The translations under genes were made by a program, and so were the position numbers. From contig JAALGY010000017.1 in the NCBI GenBank assembly GCA_032358165.1, forward strand, positions 1,612,001-1,676,000: a DNA stretch of 64,000 nucleotides, in the 5' to 3' direction. The stretch is from Diplosphaera chodatii. Taxonomy: Eukaryota > Chlorophyta > Trebouxiophyceae > Prasiolales > Stichococcaceae. Positions 10,303 through 22,400 of this stretch are shown here, piece by piece. The notes below the pieces were generated by a model. It saw nothing but the letters and a program-made list of their open reading frames with translations. It was not told where the DNA came from and did not search any database. The stretch's first letter is position 1; every line of letters begins with the position of its first letter.

Positions 10303-13300
10303 ATGCAAGCACAGATGAGAAGCGTGATGGGCCTGCGTACACCGCTGCTGGGCCGGCTGCGTGCCGTGCAGCACAGCCGTGCGGCATGCGTGAGAACATA
10401 TGCCGTGCTTCAGGCGGAAGTCACTGCGGTTGCGACACCAGGTGTGTTGCCTGCTGGCAAAGGTCAGTGTCACACAAGACACAATCTGTACCTCAGCTCC
10501 AGTACTGCGGCACGTCAGCTCACAGTGCTCACATCCGCTGCATCATGCAGGCGCCGTGCTGTCAAAGGCAAAGCCTGCACAGGCAGACAGGCAGCGTTTC
10601 CAGCTGCACCCGTCAGTGAACACCTGGCGCACGTTCAACCCCGAGGCAGCAATTGATGAGGATGCATCGGTGGTCGGCCAAATCCAGGGCGTGTTGCAGG
10701 TGACATACTGTCCATATTGGGGCATGTGCTTCTCAGCTTGAACTTGGCGCTGCTGGTCTTTGGCAATGCAGGCTATCACAGTGGGTGTACAACCTTTCGT
10801 CCGACGCGACACGAGCGTCGGTTATGGTTTGCAGAACTTGCAGCACAGCTTCCGGTCATCTGGAACGGCGAGCATGTTTGAGAGCCGCGAGTCGACCGCC
10901 TACTGGGCATACCACCTGGGCAGGATGGGCTTCTTCACCGTGCAGGGCGTCGCAGGTGCTGCACGACTTTTCTGCACACCCATGCGGCGTGTCGCGTCTG
11001 CCACACCATAGTCTGTGCTACTCAGATATCGTCGTGCTGCCGACGCACCATCGTGCACTGTCATGTGGCCCTGTGGTCTGTCTACACAGGAGCCAGCACG
11101 CACGTGAAGAGCAGGGACCTGACAAGCAGCAGTGCTGAGCACCTGTATGATGCAGTAACATGTGATGAGGGGCACGTGGTGCAGGGCTGCTGTCGGCGCG
11201 CACATCGAGCGCGGCACAGGGTGAGGCGGAGGGCGGCACCGGCATCCGCCTGGAGAAGCTCGCCAGGGCGGGCCTGGCAGGTGGGACTGTTGCAGTCAGG
11301 CGTGCGACAGCTGCTTTTGTCAGGACCTTGAACAGTGAGCGCTCAGGCGGCTGTGTGGAGCTCCTGTTGACACTGGATGTTGTGTGCAGGCCCCGTTCTG
11401 GATGCGCTGGCTACCTATCAGCAGGACTACGAGAATATCAAGTGTGGGCTTGTTCAGCACTGGTCTGATATCCACCTGGCAGGCGATTATTTATGCAATG
11501 CCTCTCACGAGCGGAATGTGTGTTTTCTGTCTGTACCTCACCTATTCCAAATTCTGTGTTGCAGGGCTGGCCTGTACAAGCTGCCCTGGGACATGACTAC
11601 ACTCGGGCACAGGCAGACCAACCCGCTGTTTGTGCTGCAAAAGGTACCCATTCTCATATGATCGAGCCATTGCAGATGCTCTTCGTTGCTGCTGAACAGT
11701 TGCCAAAGGTCATCTCCTACGCACAGACCGACTGTGCAACATCAAGATGTCAGTCTGATGCTGTAACAGGCAGCAGCATTCATTCGGGAGGCAGCCGACA
11801 CCCTCGGCCGCCGTGATCGGCAGGCAGACACCAGCGTGTGGCTGGACTCCAAACTGTACCCGCAGTATTACAGATCGACGTTCCACTATCAGGTGCATTG
11901 ATATGAGCCGACATATAGCATTGGGTAATGGTCCACCAGCTGTCGTGTGCCTGTCAGCAATCCTGCGCACCAGAAGACAACTGACCGACTTTTGCTCTTG
12001 GCTGGCTGCAGACTGATGGCTGGATGTCCAAGGCTTCTGCAGGCGTGTTGCCAAAACTCTGGCTATAATTTGCCAGTTCGTGTTATCAGTAGACACCCTG
12101 GATGCCTGTCTGTGCACATTGGCCCCTAAAAACCTAATTCACGTGACAACCTTGCACCCGCAGACGTCTACGAGACGTCAACAGAGACGCTGTTCCTGGG
12201 GAAGCAGGACGCGATGCAGCGGCAGACGCTGGTGCCGCTGCACCACCACATGCGCAGCAAGCCCCCTGGCGGCGTCGGCATGAAGTGCCTGGAGGTTGCC
12301 TGCGGCACAGGCCGCTTTGCAACCTTCATCAAGGTAGTGCTTTCTTCCCGTGAGCTGTTCAGCATACTGGCGCAACTGCCACAGTTTTCCGCATTGAGGG
12401 GTTTCAATATACGCAGCAATCATCACTTGGTGCACTGCCTCATAGGACAACTACCCCGAGATGGACATCACCTGCCTCGACCTGTCGCCCTTCTACCTGG
12501 AGAAGAGCCGCGAGAACATGGACTACTGGCGCCGCGTCAGGGCGCCCCCCTCCCAGAAGGACACCACCGACACCTTCTTCCAGGTCGGTGATGAACTTGC
12601 CATGCTTCAATGAGGAAGCGGCTGCCCTCATGTTGCCTCTTGTGCACAGCAGTAGGGTTCAGGTGTACAGTGGTACGATGGTGGGGTTGGAGCTCGACTC
12701 ACAGATGACCTGGACCCGCAGGCCGCTGCAGAGGACATGCCCGTGGCCGACGAGTCGTACGATGTGGTATGCAACCTTCTGCCCAAACGTGTACTTTTGC
12801 AGAACGGGTGTTCGTGACAAGTGATGCGGACGGCCATGCTGATGGCGCCGCCTCCTGCCGATTGCCGCAGGTGACCTGCGTCTACCTGTTCCACGAGCTG
12901 CCAGCCGCAGTGCGCCGCAAGGCGGCCGCTGAGATGGCACGTGTCTGCAAGCCTGGCGGCATGGTGGTGAGCATGCGAATGAGCAGGGCACTCGCGGGGC
13001 ATCTGGGAGGGTTGCGTTCCATGGAAGATGCTGGCTGCTTCCAAGAGTACCTCATGGGTGTTGGATTGGATACTGCATTGTCATGCACCCGCACCCAGCT
13101 GTTGCTTGCCCAGTATTGTGCGTCGGCCTTTGCAGGTGTTCACAGATAGTGTGCAGCTGGGTGACCGTGAGGCCTTTGACCCGCAGCTGGGCCAGTTTGG
13201 TGAGCTGTCCTAAACCTGTTGATGCCAACACTCTGCTGTGTGGGGGTTTGCGTGCAGTGTCCGTGATCGTATGCTGGTCACACTGTATGAAAACCATCGT

Positions 13301-13837
13301 TTGGGCTGCACATTTGCAGGCAACTTCTACGAGCCATACTATCAGGGCTACATCACCAGCGACATCGGTTAGCGCACCTTACTAGTGCACCTTACCATGT
13401 ATCTGTTCTTGTAGCATCACCTCCACCTGTTTCACATCTGCGCCACAAACTGAACATTGACGATCAGTGTCACCACTTCGACTGGTGGTCTGCTTGGTAT
13501 CGCAGGCCAGCTGTTTGAGGAGGCAGGTCTGGTGCCACACATGAAGACTGTTGCCTCATCCACCAAGTCGCTCAGCTTCAAGAAGCCCCTGGAGGCTTCA
13601 GCCTCGCAGTCACAGGCCCCACCGCTGCCGGCTTCCAACATTGTCAATGGGTATGCTTGGTCATTCGAACATCTGCGCTGCTGGGTTACTTAGCATTTTA
13701 AAAGCTGCGGGTTTGCTGCGTTCTCACGCTGGACCGGTGCGATACAGTGTGATGATGTTGTGTTGTCATGACCTTGCAGGTCGCACAACTCAGCCCCCTC
13801 GGTCATGGCAACTGTTGGTAGCAGCCGCCCAGCTTAG
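10303..13837 (+). CDS. Class I SAM-dependent methyltransferase, copy 2
   Basis: Paralogue of the gene at 4247-7787 with the same 16-exon layout and all splice sites usable, so it looks functional. The first exon (10303-10441) encodes a slightly different transit-like peptide ([20 protein letters not shown]) that is one codon shorter. The exon carrying [12 protein letters not shown] appears identical between copies, and the exon with [16 protein letters not shown] differs by one visible codon (Asp for Asn before TTDTFFQ). The last exon ends in SSRPA rather than SSRQA. Introns are strongly diverged while exons are not, which points to purifying selection on both copies (inference). Substrate unknown. 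Confidence 0.88.
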
Positions 13838-14639
13838 CTTGGCCAGTAGGAGCCAACGACAATCATAGGAACTGGGGAGTTCCTACATCCCAACCAAGCC
13901 ACGAAAATGTCTGGGCGCGCAAACATGTAGAACCCTTGCTTAGAGATCGCTGCTGTTGTCCTTTGATGCATGTACTAGAGTAGGTTGTTGGACCATTCTT
14001 GGCTCATCGTCTTGAACGAGCGACATTGGGAAAGGGGACATGGTGGGTATCTGCGGTTGTTGTTGGGCAGAGGGTGTTATTATGTTTTGAAGTGCTCAGC
14101 ATGTGAGGCTTGGAATGAAGTTGTCAGCGGGCTTGTGTACAATAGCTATTGGCTTGGACTCGATTTCTGTAGAAATTGAAACTCTTGTTTGTTGTGTCAG
14201 GGTTTATGGAGTGTACCTGACAGTGACCAGTGTGTCTGTGTCCAAAGACGTGCTCAAGGGAGCGTGGTATATATATGACCATGTGCCTATTTCGTGGCTT
14301 TGCTGAGCACCGGCAGACAGCCATGCTTGCTTGACATGCATCATGAATCACGGAGGCGAGCAGCCCACACCTGCTGGTCCCCCAATTGCATTGATCACGG
14401 GCATTTCGTGGTAAGTCTATGGTTGGATTGCCTTGATGCTCGCCAATTCCGCGGGAGCATGTTCCAATACCGACCCTCCAGGGCCATGGCCATAAGCACA
14501 ACCAGATGGCACCATGATCCTTTTGGTTTGACTCAACTTCGTCTCGACCAACAAACCCCTTCTGTTGACATGCAACCTTCTCTTGAGACGTCTCAAACCT
14601 CCTTTAGTCTATTGCGGCGAGGCTTGCGGGTCGACAGAA
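13838..14639. other. 3' flank of methyltransferase copy 2, no gene
   Basis: Up to about 14402 this is the duplicated 3' region, with the empty MITE site at about 14315. From there to 14639 it is single-copy sequence without a convincing reading frame. Confidence 0.5.
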
Positions 14640-16311
14640 GAGGTTAAGATGAGTGACACAAAAGGGGGCACATGAGACAGTAGTACGGTTCTAATCACAT
14701 AAATAAAGGGCGGCGTGGTCAACTACAAAAGGGGTATCTAGTCAGCGCTTGAAATGTGTCAGACGTCTCCCCTATTGTGTCTCCCACTGTTTCCTCTGTG
14801 TTGACAGCGGATGCCCGTCAGCCGACCGCCATAAACACGGCAGGGAATCTGGTCACCAGTTGGCTAGACGCCGTTTCTTGTTTTCTCCTTTGTGTTTATT
14901 TGACCACGGCTCCGCTTTTGTGCCGACCAGTTCTGTTGACAACTCACTTTTCCCTTTTGGGTCGACGACTTGACCATAGTGTGGTCACATGCCCTCTTTT
15001 GCGTTGACCTGGCGTTTTGAACACGAAAGGGGGGCGTGGTCAAATTTAGAAGGGGAAATTGGTCATCAGTTGAGCGTGTCATGCAATTCCCCTTCAGTAC
15101 TACTTGACCACGCCGCCCCTTTTGTGCGTTTAGACCACGGCGCCATGTGATTTATCATTTTGACCGGCCAGTCACAACACAAACCGATACAAAAAGTGGA
15201 CGGAATAAATGAGCAGCACAAAAGGGGGCACATGGCATCAGCACAACTGGTTGATACGAAAGGGGCGGTGTGGTCAGATAATAAACCATTGGCCGTGTAT
15301 CGCGTTACCCCCTTTGTGCTTGACCACTCGACTCCCCTTCTGTAGTGTACCCGTGGTTGACACGGAAGGGGGGTGCATGGTCGACACGGAAGGGGTGAAA
15401 TAGTCACCGAATGGTCATGTCCTCTTTGTATGGTCACGGTCCCTCTTTTTTTTGCTTGGCTAGACCACGGAGCCCTTGTAGTTTACCCTCGGTCCAATCA
15501 AGCACCAAAGGGGAACCGTGTGGTCATCACTTGTGTGGACCTCTCTCAGAACTCCCCTTTTGCATTCGACCGGGTGCCCGCTTGGGTTTATTTGACCGCC
15601 AGTGTCGTGTCATCGGAACCCAGCCTTGTGGACCGAGCGACCGGACGGCGGCGTCGGCGGCTCGAAGCGCATGAGGTCCGTAGGAAGATCGGGTTTGACC
15701 GGGCTCCAAGCCACGATCATAGATAGACCGGGGGCTGCGGCTTCGATCCCCGTGCTAACATGATGACCACTGTCCCCTTTCGTATAGCTCATGGCCCCCT
15801 TTCCCTTTTTAGTATATACCTGGTCAACACAAAAGGGAAGTGAGGTAGTAGCACAAGTGGTCGGCTTGAAAGGGGCGGCGTGGTCAGATACAGGAGCTAC
15901 TGTCTCACGGCGCCCTTTCGTAGTGACAGTATATCTGGTCGACACAGAAGGGGCGGCGTGGTTAAACACAAAAGGGGAAACGCGAGACACGGCCAACTGA
16001 TGACTGACTTTCCAAGTTTCTTTTTGAAAACGCCGCCCCTTTCGTATCGACCAGTTGTGCTGATGTATTATGTGCCCCCTTTTGTGCTGCTCACTTTTTC
16101 CAGTTTTTGTATTTGTTTGCTTTGTGGCTGGCTGGTCAAACCAACCAAGGATAATTCACATGGGCGCCGTGGTCCAAACGCACAAAAGGGGTGGCGTGGT
16201 CAAGTACTACAGGGGAATTACAGGATACGCTCAACTGATGATCACGTTCCCCTTCTGTGTCTGACCACGCCCCCTTTTCGTGCTCAAAACGCCTGGTCAA
16301 TGCAAAAGAGC
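14640..16311. repeat. Fold-back region with bidirectional array of a G4C-rich motif
   Basis: Two arms of 320-340 bp, 14993-15310 and 15974-16311, are reverse complements with scattered mismatches and small indels. Shared landmarks are TGACCAGGCGTTTTGA-like ends, the CATCAGTTGAGCGT block, GAGCAGCACAAAAGGGGGCA and CAGCACAACTGGT. The spacer and left flank hold more of the same motifs. The composite AAAGGGGCGGCGTGGTCA occurs, with small changes, about ten times in both orientations (near 14706, 14895, 15022, 15106, 15253, 15508, 15867, 15946, 16186 and 16260). More than 20 AAAGGGG/CCCCTTT half-motifs occur alone. Reading frames here come from the repeats and look non-coding. It could be a fold-back transposon remnant or a binding-site array. 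Confidence 0.8.
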
Positions 16312-16411
16312 ACGCAGGGCCCGGGCCCAGCGCTTGTGAGGGGATAACAATAATGAAATTGTAGCTTTTCGCCGAACTGCAAAAACAATTGGCGTTCGCA
16401 CAGCGAAACGC

Positions 16412-16477
16412 GAGTTTGACCCCTTTCGGGGGTGTGGTTGTGCGGGAAATGACGTGAATACGGGGGTCAAACTAAAG
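16412..16477. repeat. Short inverted repeat GAGTTTGACC...GGTCAAACTAAA (1)
   Basis: GAGTTTGACCCC at the left and GGGGGTCAAACTAAA at the right, complementary over about 11 bp with a loop of about 40 bp. A close relative with a short loop lies at 16743-16779. Confidence 0.65.
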
Positions 16478-16742
16478 TCACCCTGACGGCCTGACCCTGC
16501 ACACATTTACTGATTTCAGTACTCCAGAAAAACTTTTAAGGGGCCGAATAAACAGCCAGTGGCCGCGGCGGCCGCGACGCCGTCACAGGTTTAGCGCACA
16601 AAACCACCTAGCAGGTGCTGCGCGCACATGCTAGCAACGCATGTGCAGGAGTATGGCGTCCAATTTAGCAAGTCGCGCCCGGCAGCGCGCGTATTGGAGC
16701 GGATTTGCATAGGGGGTTCCGTCCGTAGCAACTCGAACTGAT

Positions 16743-16779
16743 GAGTTTGACCTCCCCTACGGGGGGGGTCAAACTAAAA
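16743..16779. repeat. Short inverted repeat GAGTTTGACC...GGTCAAACTAAA (2)
   Basis: Near-perfect hairpin: GAGTTTGACCTCCCC, a short loop, then GGGGGGTCAAACTAAA. Same terminal sequences as the hairpin at 16412-16477, so the two may be copies of one tiny element. Confidence 0.65.
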
Positions 16780-16793
16780 TTGTACCTGGCGCG

Positions 16794-16850
16794 GAGTTGT
16801 CGGGGTACTGCAAGTGCTTCCAGCCACCAGAAACGCCATGGGCCAATCAG
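16794..16850 (+). repeat. Dispersed repeat, second copy
   Basis: Matches 8917-8970 (GCGGAGTTGTCGG, AAGTGCTTCCAGCCACCAGA). Confidence 0.7.
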
Positions 16851-17133
16851 ACTCCTGCCAACAACATCCAAATTCTACGCTTTGTTGGTCGACCTCACCG
16901 GCAGCTGCTGCAAATTTTGTTGTGCTATTGACCCAGTGTTGCTGTAGCATCGTCCGTTACAATTAATGGATCATCGAAGACAATTAGATTGTGCACCACG
17001 TCGTGCAAACCGTCACTATTGAGCATAGCGAACCCATCGCTGGGCACATTCGCATGCTGTCATAAGTGACAAGCATACTCGCGTGTACATGTAGCGTCTG
17101 GTAGAACGAACAAACGTGCAACAACGGTTGTCG

Positions 17134-18984
17134 ATGGAGGCTGTGGCGGGGTGGGTGCGTCGCGGCGCCGCCGCCATCCTGCAGATGGGGCCTGTGCCAC
17201 AGCACATCGCGTTCATCATGGACGGGAACCGACGATTTGCCGAGCGCTTGCAGCTCGAGGCATTCCGGGGCCACAGCCGAGGCTACGACAAGGTGTGCAT
17301 GCAATGCATGCAATTGCCCACCGCTGGCACTCTGATGTCGCCGGAGCACGGTCGGTGCAACGTGACTGCACACTTCTCTGCTCACCTGAGGTGCCTTGTG
17401 AAAGGTGATGCAAGAAGACGTTGACGTGTGCCGCCCGCCATTTCCTGTGCTGGCGACCCCTCTTTGCACGAGTACGCCTGCTCCATGCACGACCACTCTG
17501 CAACATCTGTGCAGCTGGTGCAAGCGCTGGAGTGGTGCTTGGAGCTGGGCGTGCCCTGCGTCAGCGTGTACGCCTTCAGCCTGGAAAACTTTAACCGCAG
17601 CGCCGCCGAGGTGGCCGTGCTCATGAACCTCGCCGAGCGGAAGCTGCTCGCCATCCTGCAGGTGACATGGGTGCAGCATCGCTTGCTGTCAGCTGAGTCT
17701 GCCAGATGTGTCCTCCCCGTGGGCTTGCATGCAGCAGTTTGACAGTCCCACGCACGATGCGCCCCTGTCCTATCATGCCCAGTCTGTGCATGGGTTCGTC
17801 AGCTGGCGGCCAGTTTGCTGGGCCTGCTGGTCCGCTCCACCATCACATGGCCTGGCGAACTGCAGGAGCGCGGCATAGTGGAGCGGCACGGGGTGCGGCT
17901 GCAGGTGCTGGGCGACCTCAGCCGGCTGCCAGACAGCGTCGCGGCGGCGGCGCAGCGCTGCATGGCAGCCACCTCGCATCAGACGCGCTGCGTGCTCAAC
18001 ATCTGCCTGGCATACACGTGAGCTCGGCTCGTGATCTACCTGTGCAGATTGGTGTTGCAGGGTCATGCTGTCAGACATTTGACACCTGCAGCTGCCACAC
18101 ATGAGCACCCCGTCAACACTCTTCAACACAGCACACGTTTACGCATGCTGCGCAGGGCCACGCAGGAGATGTGGCAAGCAGTGACAGCTGTGCAGCAGCG
18201 AGTAGCAGCAGGCCAGCTGGCGTCGGCAGATGTCAGCATCGACACAATCCAGCAGCACCTGTACACCAAGGTACTACGTTTCTTTGTTGGGCCGAAACAC
18301 CGTGTTCCTTTGTGTGTTGTCTGCCGACCACTCCAGCCTGCCAATGCCCAAACACGGATCTGGGATCTACTTCGACTGGCATCAATGCAGGGCTGCCCGC
18401 CAGTGGACCTGATGATACGGACGTCCGGCGAGACACGCCTCAGCGATTTCCTGCTGGCGCAGAGCGGCCATGCCACGCTGCACTTCACCGCGGCGCTGTG
18501 GCCCGACTTTTCATTCCTGGACATGCTGGGCGCGCTGGCGCAGTACCAGCGGGACGCGCCCACCCTGCAGCGGAACGCTCAGGCCAGCCAGCAGCGCAGC
18601 GCAGACAGCCAGGCAGCACAGCCGTTGCTGATGCCAGTGTGCAGGAGCGATGTCAGGCACAATGCTGCAGCTTCAGAAGCTGCCGCTAGTGTCAACAGCT
18701 CTGCAGGTGAGCGGCAGCAGCTCGAAGTCAGCACCAGTCATGTGTCACCACGCGCGCAGCATGCACCGCGGAGGCGACATGCGGCCAGGGGAACCTGTTC
18801 AGGGCATCCTGACATCGGTCAGGCTGCACCACTCAGCTGTGGCGGCACCAACGTTGCAGCAGAGGGAACGTCGCCAGGGGCAGCCACGTGTCGGGCAGCC
18901 TCGAAGGGGAGGATTGGCATGCGGACGTCGCTGCAGTTTGATGTGATTGCAAACAGCACAGCACCTGCTCTGATTTCACGATAA
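17134..18984 (+). CDS. cis-Prenyltransferase (dehydrodolichyl / polyprenyl diphosphate synthase)
   Basis: Condenses isopentenyl diphosphate onto farnesyl diphosphate to make dolichol precursors, usually at the ER (family knowledge). Exons 17134-17292, 17515-17661, 17866-18017, 18156-18270 and 18391 onward, all in phase. Family regions are present: HIAFIMDGNRRFAERLQ with the catalytic Asp, ALEWCLELGVPCVSVYAFS with LENFNRS, RLQVLGDLSRLP, LNICLAYT, and RTSGETRLSDFLL with the SGE and R-L-S residues that bind IPP phosphate. The usual TSRDEI after LAYT reads TATQEM, a mild oddity. After ALAQYQRD the frame stays open to a stop at 18984, giving a long Ser/Ala/His-rich tail. A donor-like GCAG|GTGAGC at 18706 could end the coding exon instead, so the C-terminus is uncertain. 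DHDDS-type is more likely than bacterial UppS because of the RLSDFLL wording. Confidence 0.88.
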
Positions 18985-19409
18985 TATTTGGTGAGAGAGT
19001 AGGATGGTACGAGACCGTCTGCAAAGATGTAGATCAGTGCAAGGTTTACAGGTCTGATGTCGGTGCATGTAAAACAGTGGCAGAGGATTGACGGTGCGCA
19101 ATGTGGCGAACTGCTGTCTGTTCCAGTCGTAACAGTAACAGTCGCCTGGTACATGACACTCTGTGCATCTATCTCACAAATGTCATAATATCTCACAAAT
19201 GTCAGAGCGCATCTGTGCCTTGCAAGCCCGCTGCGTTCCCCATCCGGAGTGTTGCAACCGCCGCGCCAGCTGCATGTCTGTTCGGCTGCTGCTGCCCAAC
19301 TTGCTCCTGCAGTGCAGCAACATGTCTGTGAGAGCCCCGATCATCTGTGCAGACCGTGCCCATTTATATGTGCGTGCGCCGCCAGCCTGTTCCGCTGTCT
19401 CAGATGCCC
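18985..19409. other. Convergent 3' regions, no gene
   Basis: Lies between the cis-prenyltransferase (plus) and the stress-protein gene (minus). Contains AT-richer stretches and no convincing frame. Confidence 0.4.
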
Positions 19410-22400
19410 TCATGACAGCTGCTGAAGCAACAAGACCTGCTGGTGACATTGCCCGATGCACGATGCACATTTCTCCATAGGCCCGGTCTGCGGGCGCATG
19501 CAGACCTGGAGGGCGGCCACCTCCCGGCGCAGCCGGAGCACCTCCGCCTCGCGCTCCCCCAGCTGCATGCGCAGCCGCTGCACCTCGGCCTCCAGTGCCG
19601 GCGGGCTGCCCGGCGCCGCCACCGCCTGCTGCGCAGCATGGTGCAAGCTGCCGGTCTACTCTCAAACTGACACTCTGCTCCTCACTATGCTTGCCAGTCT
19701 GGCCATTAGTTGCGCTAGCAGTTAGCAGTACTCAGCTGCACGGTGTTGTCAGCAAGCACCGTTGGTGATATGGGAAGGGGCGTGACGCCGTCGCTGTTGC
19801 CACGCCGTAGCAGAGATGCTGGCTGCTCGCTTGACGCCCGCGGCTCCCGCGGGCTGAGCGGGTACTGCGGTGATGAGCCGCCCCCCTGCACCTGCTTGAC
19901 AGCCAGGCAACATCTGCATTGCTGCTGCAAAGTCAGTACCGAGGCTTGCTTTGTCAACTCAAGCGCATTCTTGTGCAGCACTGGCAGTTGATGGGCGAGA
20001 GGCAGGCGGTGGGGGTTGCTGCCATACACTCACCGCCTTGGCCGGGATGACGAGCACTGGGCAAGACGCATGCGAAACTGCATGGTGCGAAACGGTGCCA
20101 CCCGGCGTGAAAGCCTGCATCCTCCCAGCAGAAACACTTGCGATACCCATACATCATCTCTCTGCAGTAAAGCGCTGTCTGCTGATGGCCTGGCATGTCA
20201 GGGCACGCTCTGCGATGCCAGTGCACCTTTTTGAAGCGGCCGCCCAGGGACCGGCCGACCAGCAGCAAGTCGACTTCCTCATCGCGGACGAAGTTGATGA
20301 TGGCATCCCTCGGATCACCCTGCAGTCGCAGCATGATGCGGCCTTAAGAACATTGTGGTGACTGTTGCATTCCCACATCCAACCGCATCCATGGCAGCAC
20401 ACAGACGAGGAGTGGAATCGCCGTCGACATGCCAGGTGCCGATCACCTGCAGCTGCTTGTTGACTACAACATTGAAGGTGTCCAGCTCGCTGGCAATGGT
20501 GGGCTCCGGCTGGTCGCCTGACGTCGCCGCGGGAGTGTCGGCCCCGAGTGCAGGGCCAGACCCCAGCATCGACCCTGCACCACAAAGGCATCTCACTGTG
20601 TTGCCCCGACCATCACATGCGCACCATTGATGTACTGTGGCATGCTGACGAGTGGCCTCATGATGCCTTTGGAGAAGCAGGCGCACCCAGCGCAGGCGCC
20701 GGCCCAATTGCTGGCCCCGATGTTCTTTGCACAATGTACACCTGCAGCACCCAAGAGCCCATGCTGGCCTATTCCGCATGGCCACTGTGACTTGGCCGGC
20801 CGTCTGTGGATGCAGAAGCATATGCTTGGTGGACAATAGAGGCACCTCATCGCTTGTCTGCAGCAGATGTGCGGCAGCCCACCGAAGCATGCTTGCGCCT
20901 GCACAACAACACAAAAGCGCTAAAAACCTACAGAGTCAGGCCAGTCCCAAACAGACCACATGCAGCTAGTTTACATCTGCTGATGAGGCCGAACATGCAC
21001 ATATGTGACACGACGCCATTGGACCGGCAGCCCCGCAGCAGGGTTGATGCACCTGCTATGTCCTGCTCAAAGGCGATGCCGACTTTCCGTGTCTCGGCTG
21101 GCATGAATCTGGGCAACCGGCCAGGTGAGAGCGTCCTCACAAGCGCGGGCACTGACTTGGTGGTCATCGACGGGGCGCTGGTGTCCGCTACCGCCGCCAC
21201 CGCCGCAGCTGCTGCCTGCACGAGAAGCTTGCACGGATTCCTTCCTGTATATTTAGGCATGTGTCAGGCATACTTGCCCAAACCGTGTGCTCGAGGTGCG
21301 CTGATGACCGCTCAGAACCTGTTCACGCGAAAGGTGCCCCTTGCCTGATCAGCTGAGCCAGGTGCCATGCTGGGCTGGGTGATGCGCAGCTTGTTCAGCT
21401 TCAGCGCGGCGTCTGGGCGCACCACCAGCAGCGGCACCTGCAGCAGCACAGCAGGCACCTGGCTCGCAACGAAGTCTTTTGCTGGGCACACCCTGTCTCA
21501 CCCTGCATGGCATGCATACTGATGGCAGCGACACAGCCGAGAGGCAGGTCTGGAATGCACCCGCGTGTGCTGCAGCGTCCTGCCGCTGACGCTGCCGAGG
21601 CCCCACTCGCCCGGGATGACCTTGGTCATGGCGGCCTTCACTTTGGCGTCCCTGAAGCCTGCGCAGCAGGGCATAAGGAGCTCCCGTGTAGACGTCCGGC
21701 ATTCCCGACATGGTCTGCATTGATGTAATATGCTCGGCCGCAGCCGCTCCTGAGAGCTCACCCATGACCAGGATATGAATGCCCTCGCCCTCTGCCCAGT
21801 CGAGGGTTGCGGCTGTCACATTGCTGCCCGTCAGCTCCACAGTGGTGTGGGGATACTGCTCAAGTGCATCCTGCATGTTCGCGGAAGCCTCTGATCAGTG
21901 TCTTCAGCAGCGCCCGAACATGCCTTGCATGCAGCTCTTGCACAGTGCTGGGCCGAATGCATGACACACCTGCATGTTGTGCATGAGCGCGCCGCCCATC
22001 TGCCATGCGCCCCGCTTGCTGCTGCCCTGCTTGGGGCTGTGCACGTGCACAACAAACAACATGTCGCCCGGGTGCAGCCCGACGCCCGTAGGGCTGCGCT
22101 GCTTCTGCAGAGAACAACACATGCACGATCGGCAAAGTCATCCGCTTGCTGATCCCGACTACAACTCTCTCACTCAGTCAGGACCTGTCACCAGGCACAA
22201 CATGCGCCCCGGAGCAACATGGACCGCTGTGAGTGCAACGTGTGACAGAGGGGTGGGCAGGGCGCTGGTACTGTACCCGCAGAAGGTACTGCTTGGTATA
22301 GTTCCTGCACACGGAGGCACCATGAGTGACGATGAAAATCTGTAAACAACATGCATGTTGAGGACCGTTAAGCAGCTTGGATGTCGGGTGCAACCTGCCG

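Larger units (their letters stand above)
9070..14402. repeat. Tandem duplication, unit 2
   Basis: Second copy of 3004-8840 without the MITE-like insertion. It begins at the AAAGAAAAGCTTCC block (about 9070) and fades out after the TTGATCACGGGCAT stretch (about 14400). Confidence 0.9.
16312..17133. other. Gene-free spacer with short palindromes
   Basis: Between the fold-back region and the cis-prenyltransferase. Holds two related small hairpins (16412-16477 and 16743-16779) and the second copy of a dispersed repeat (16794-16850). The last part should be the promoter and 5' UTR of the next gene. No gene seen. Confidence 0.5.

Noticed and set aside
15700..15765. tRNA-like T-arm (CGGCTTCGATCCCC)
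   Set aside because: The flanking bases do not pair as a 5-bp T-stem and no anticodon arm or acceptor stem could be found.
14640..16311. CRISPR-like array
   Set aside because: Repeats occur in both orientations, vary in sequence and spacing, and there are no cas genes; the context is a eukaryotic nuclear genome.
15066..16347. Reading frames of 60-155 codons inside the fold-back region
   Set aside because: They appear on both strands as by-products of the repeated motif, lack any domain, and have no splice-supported partners.
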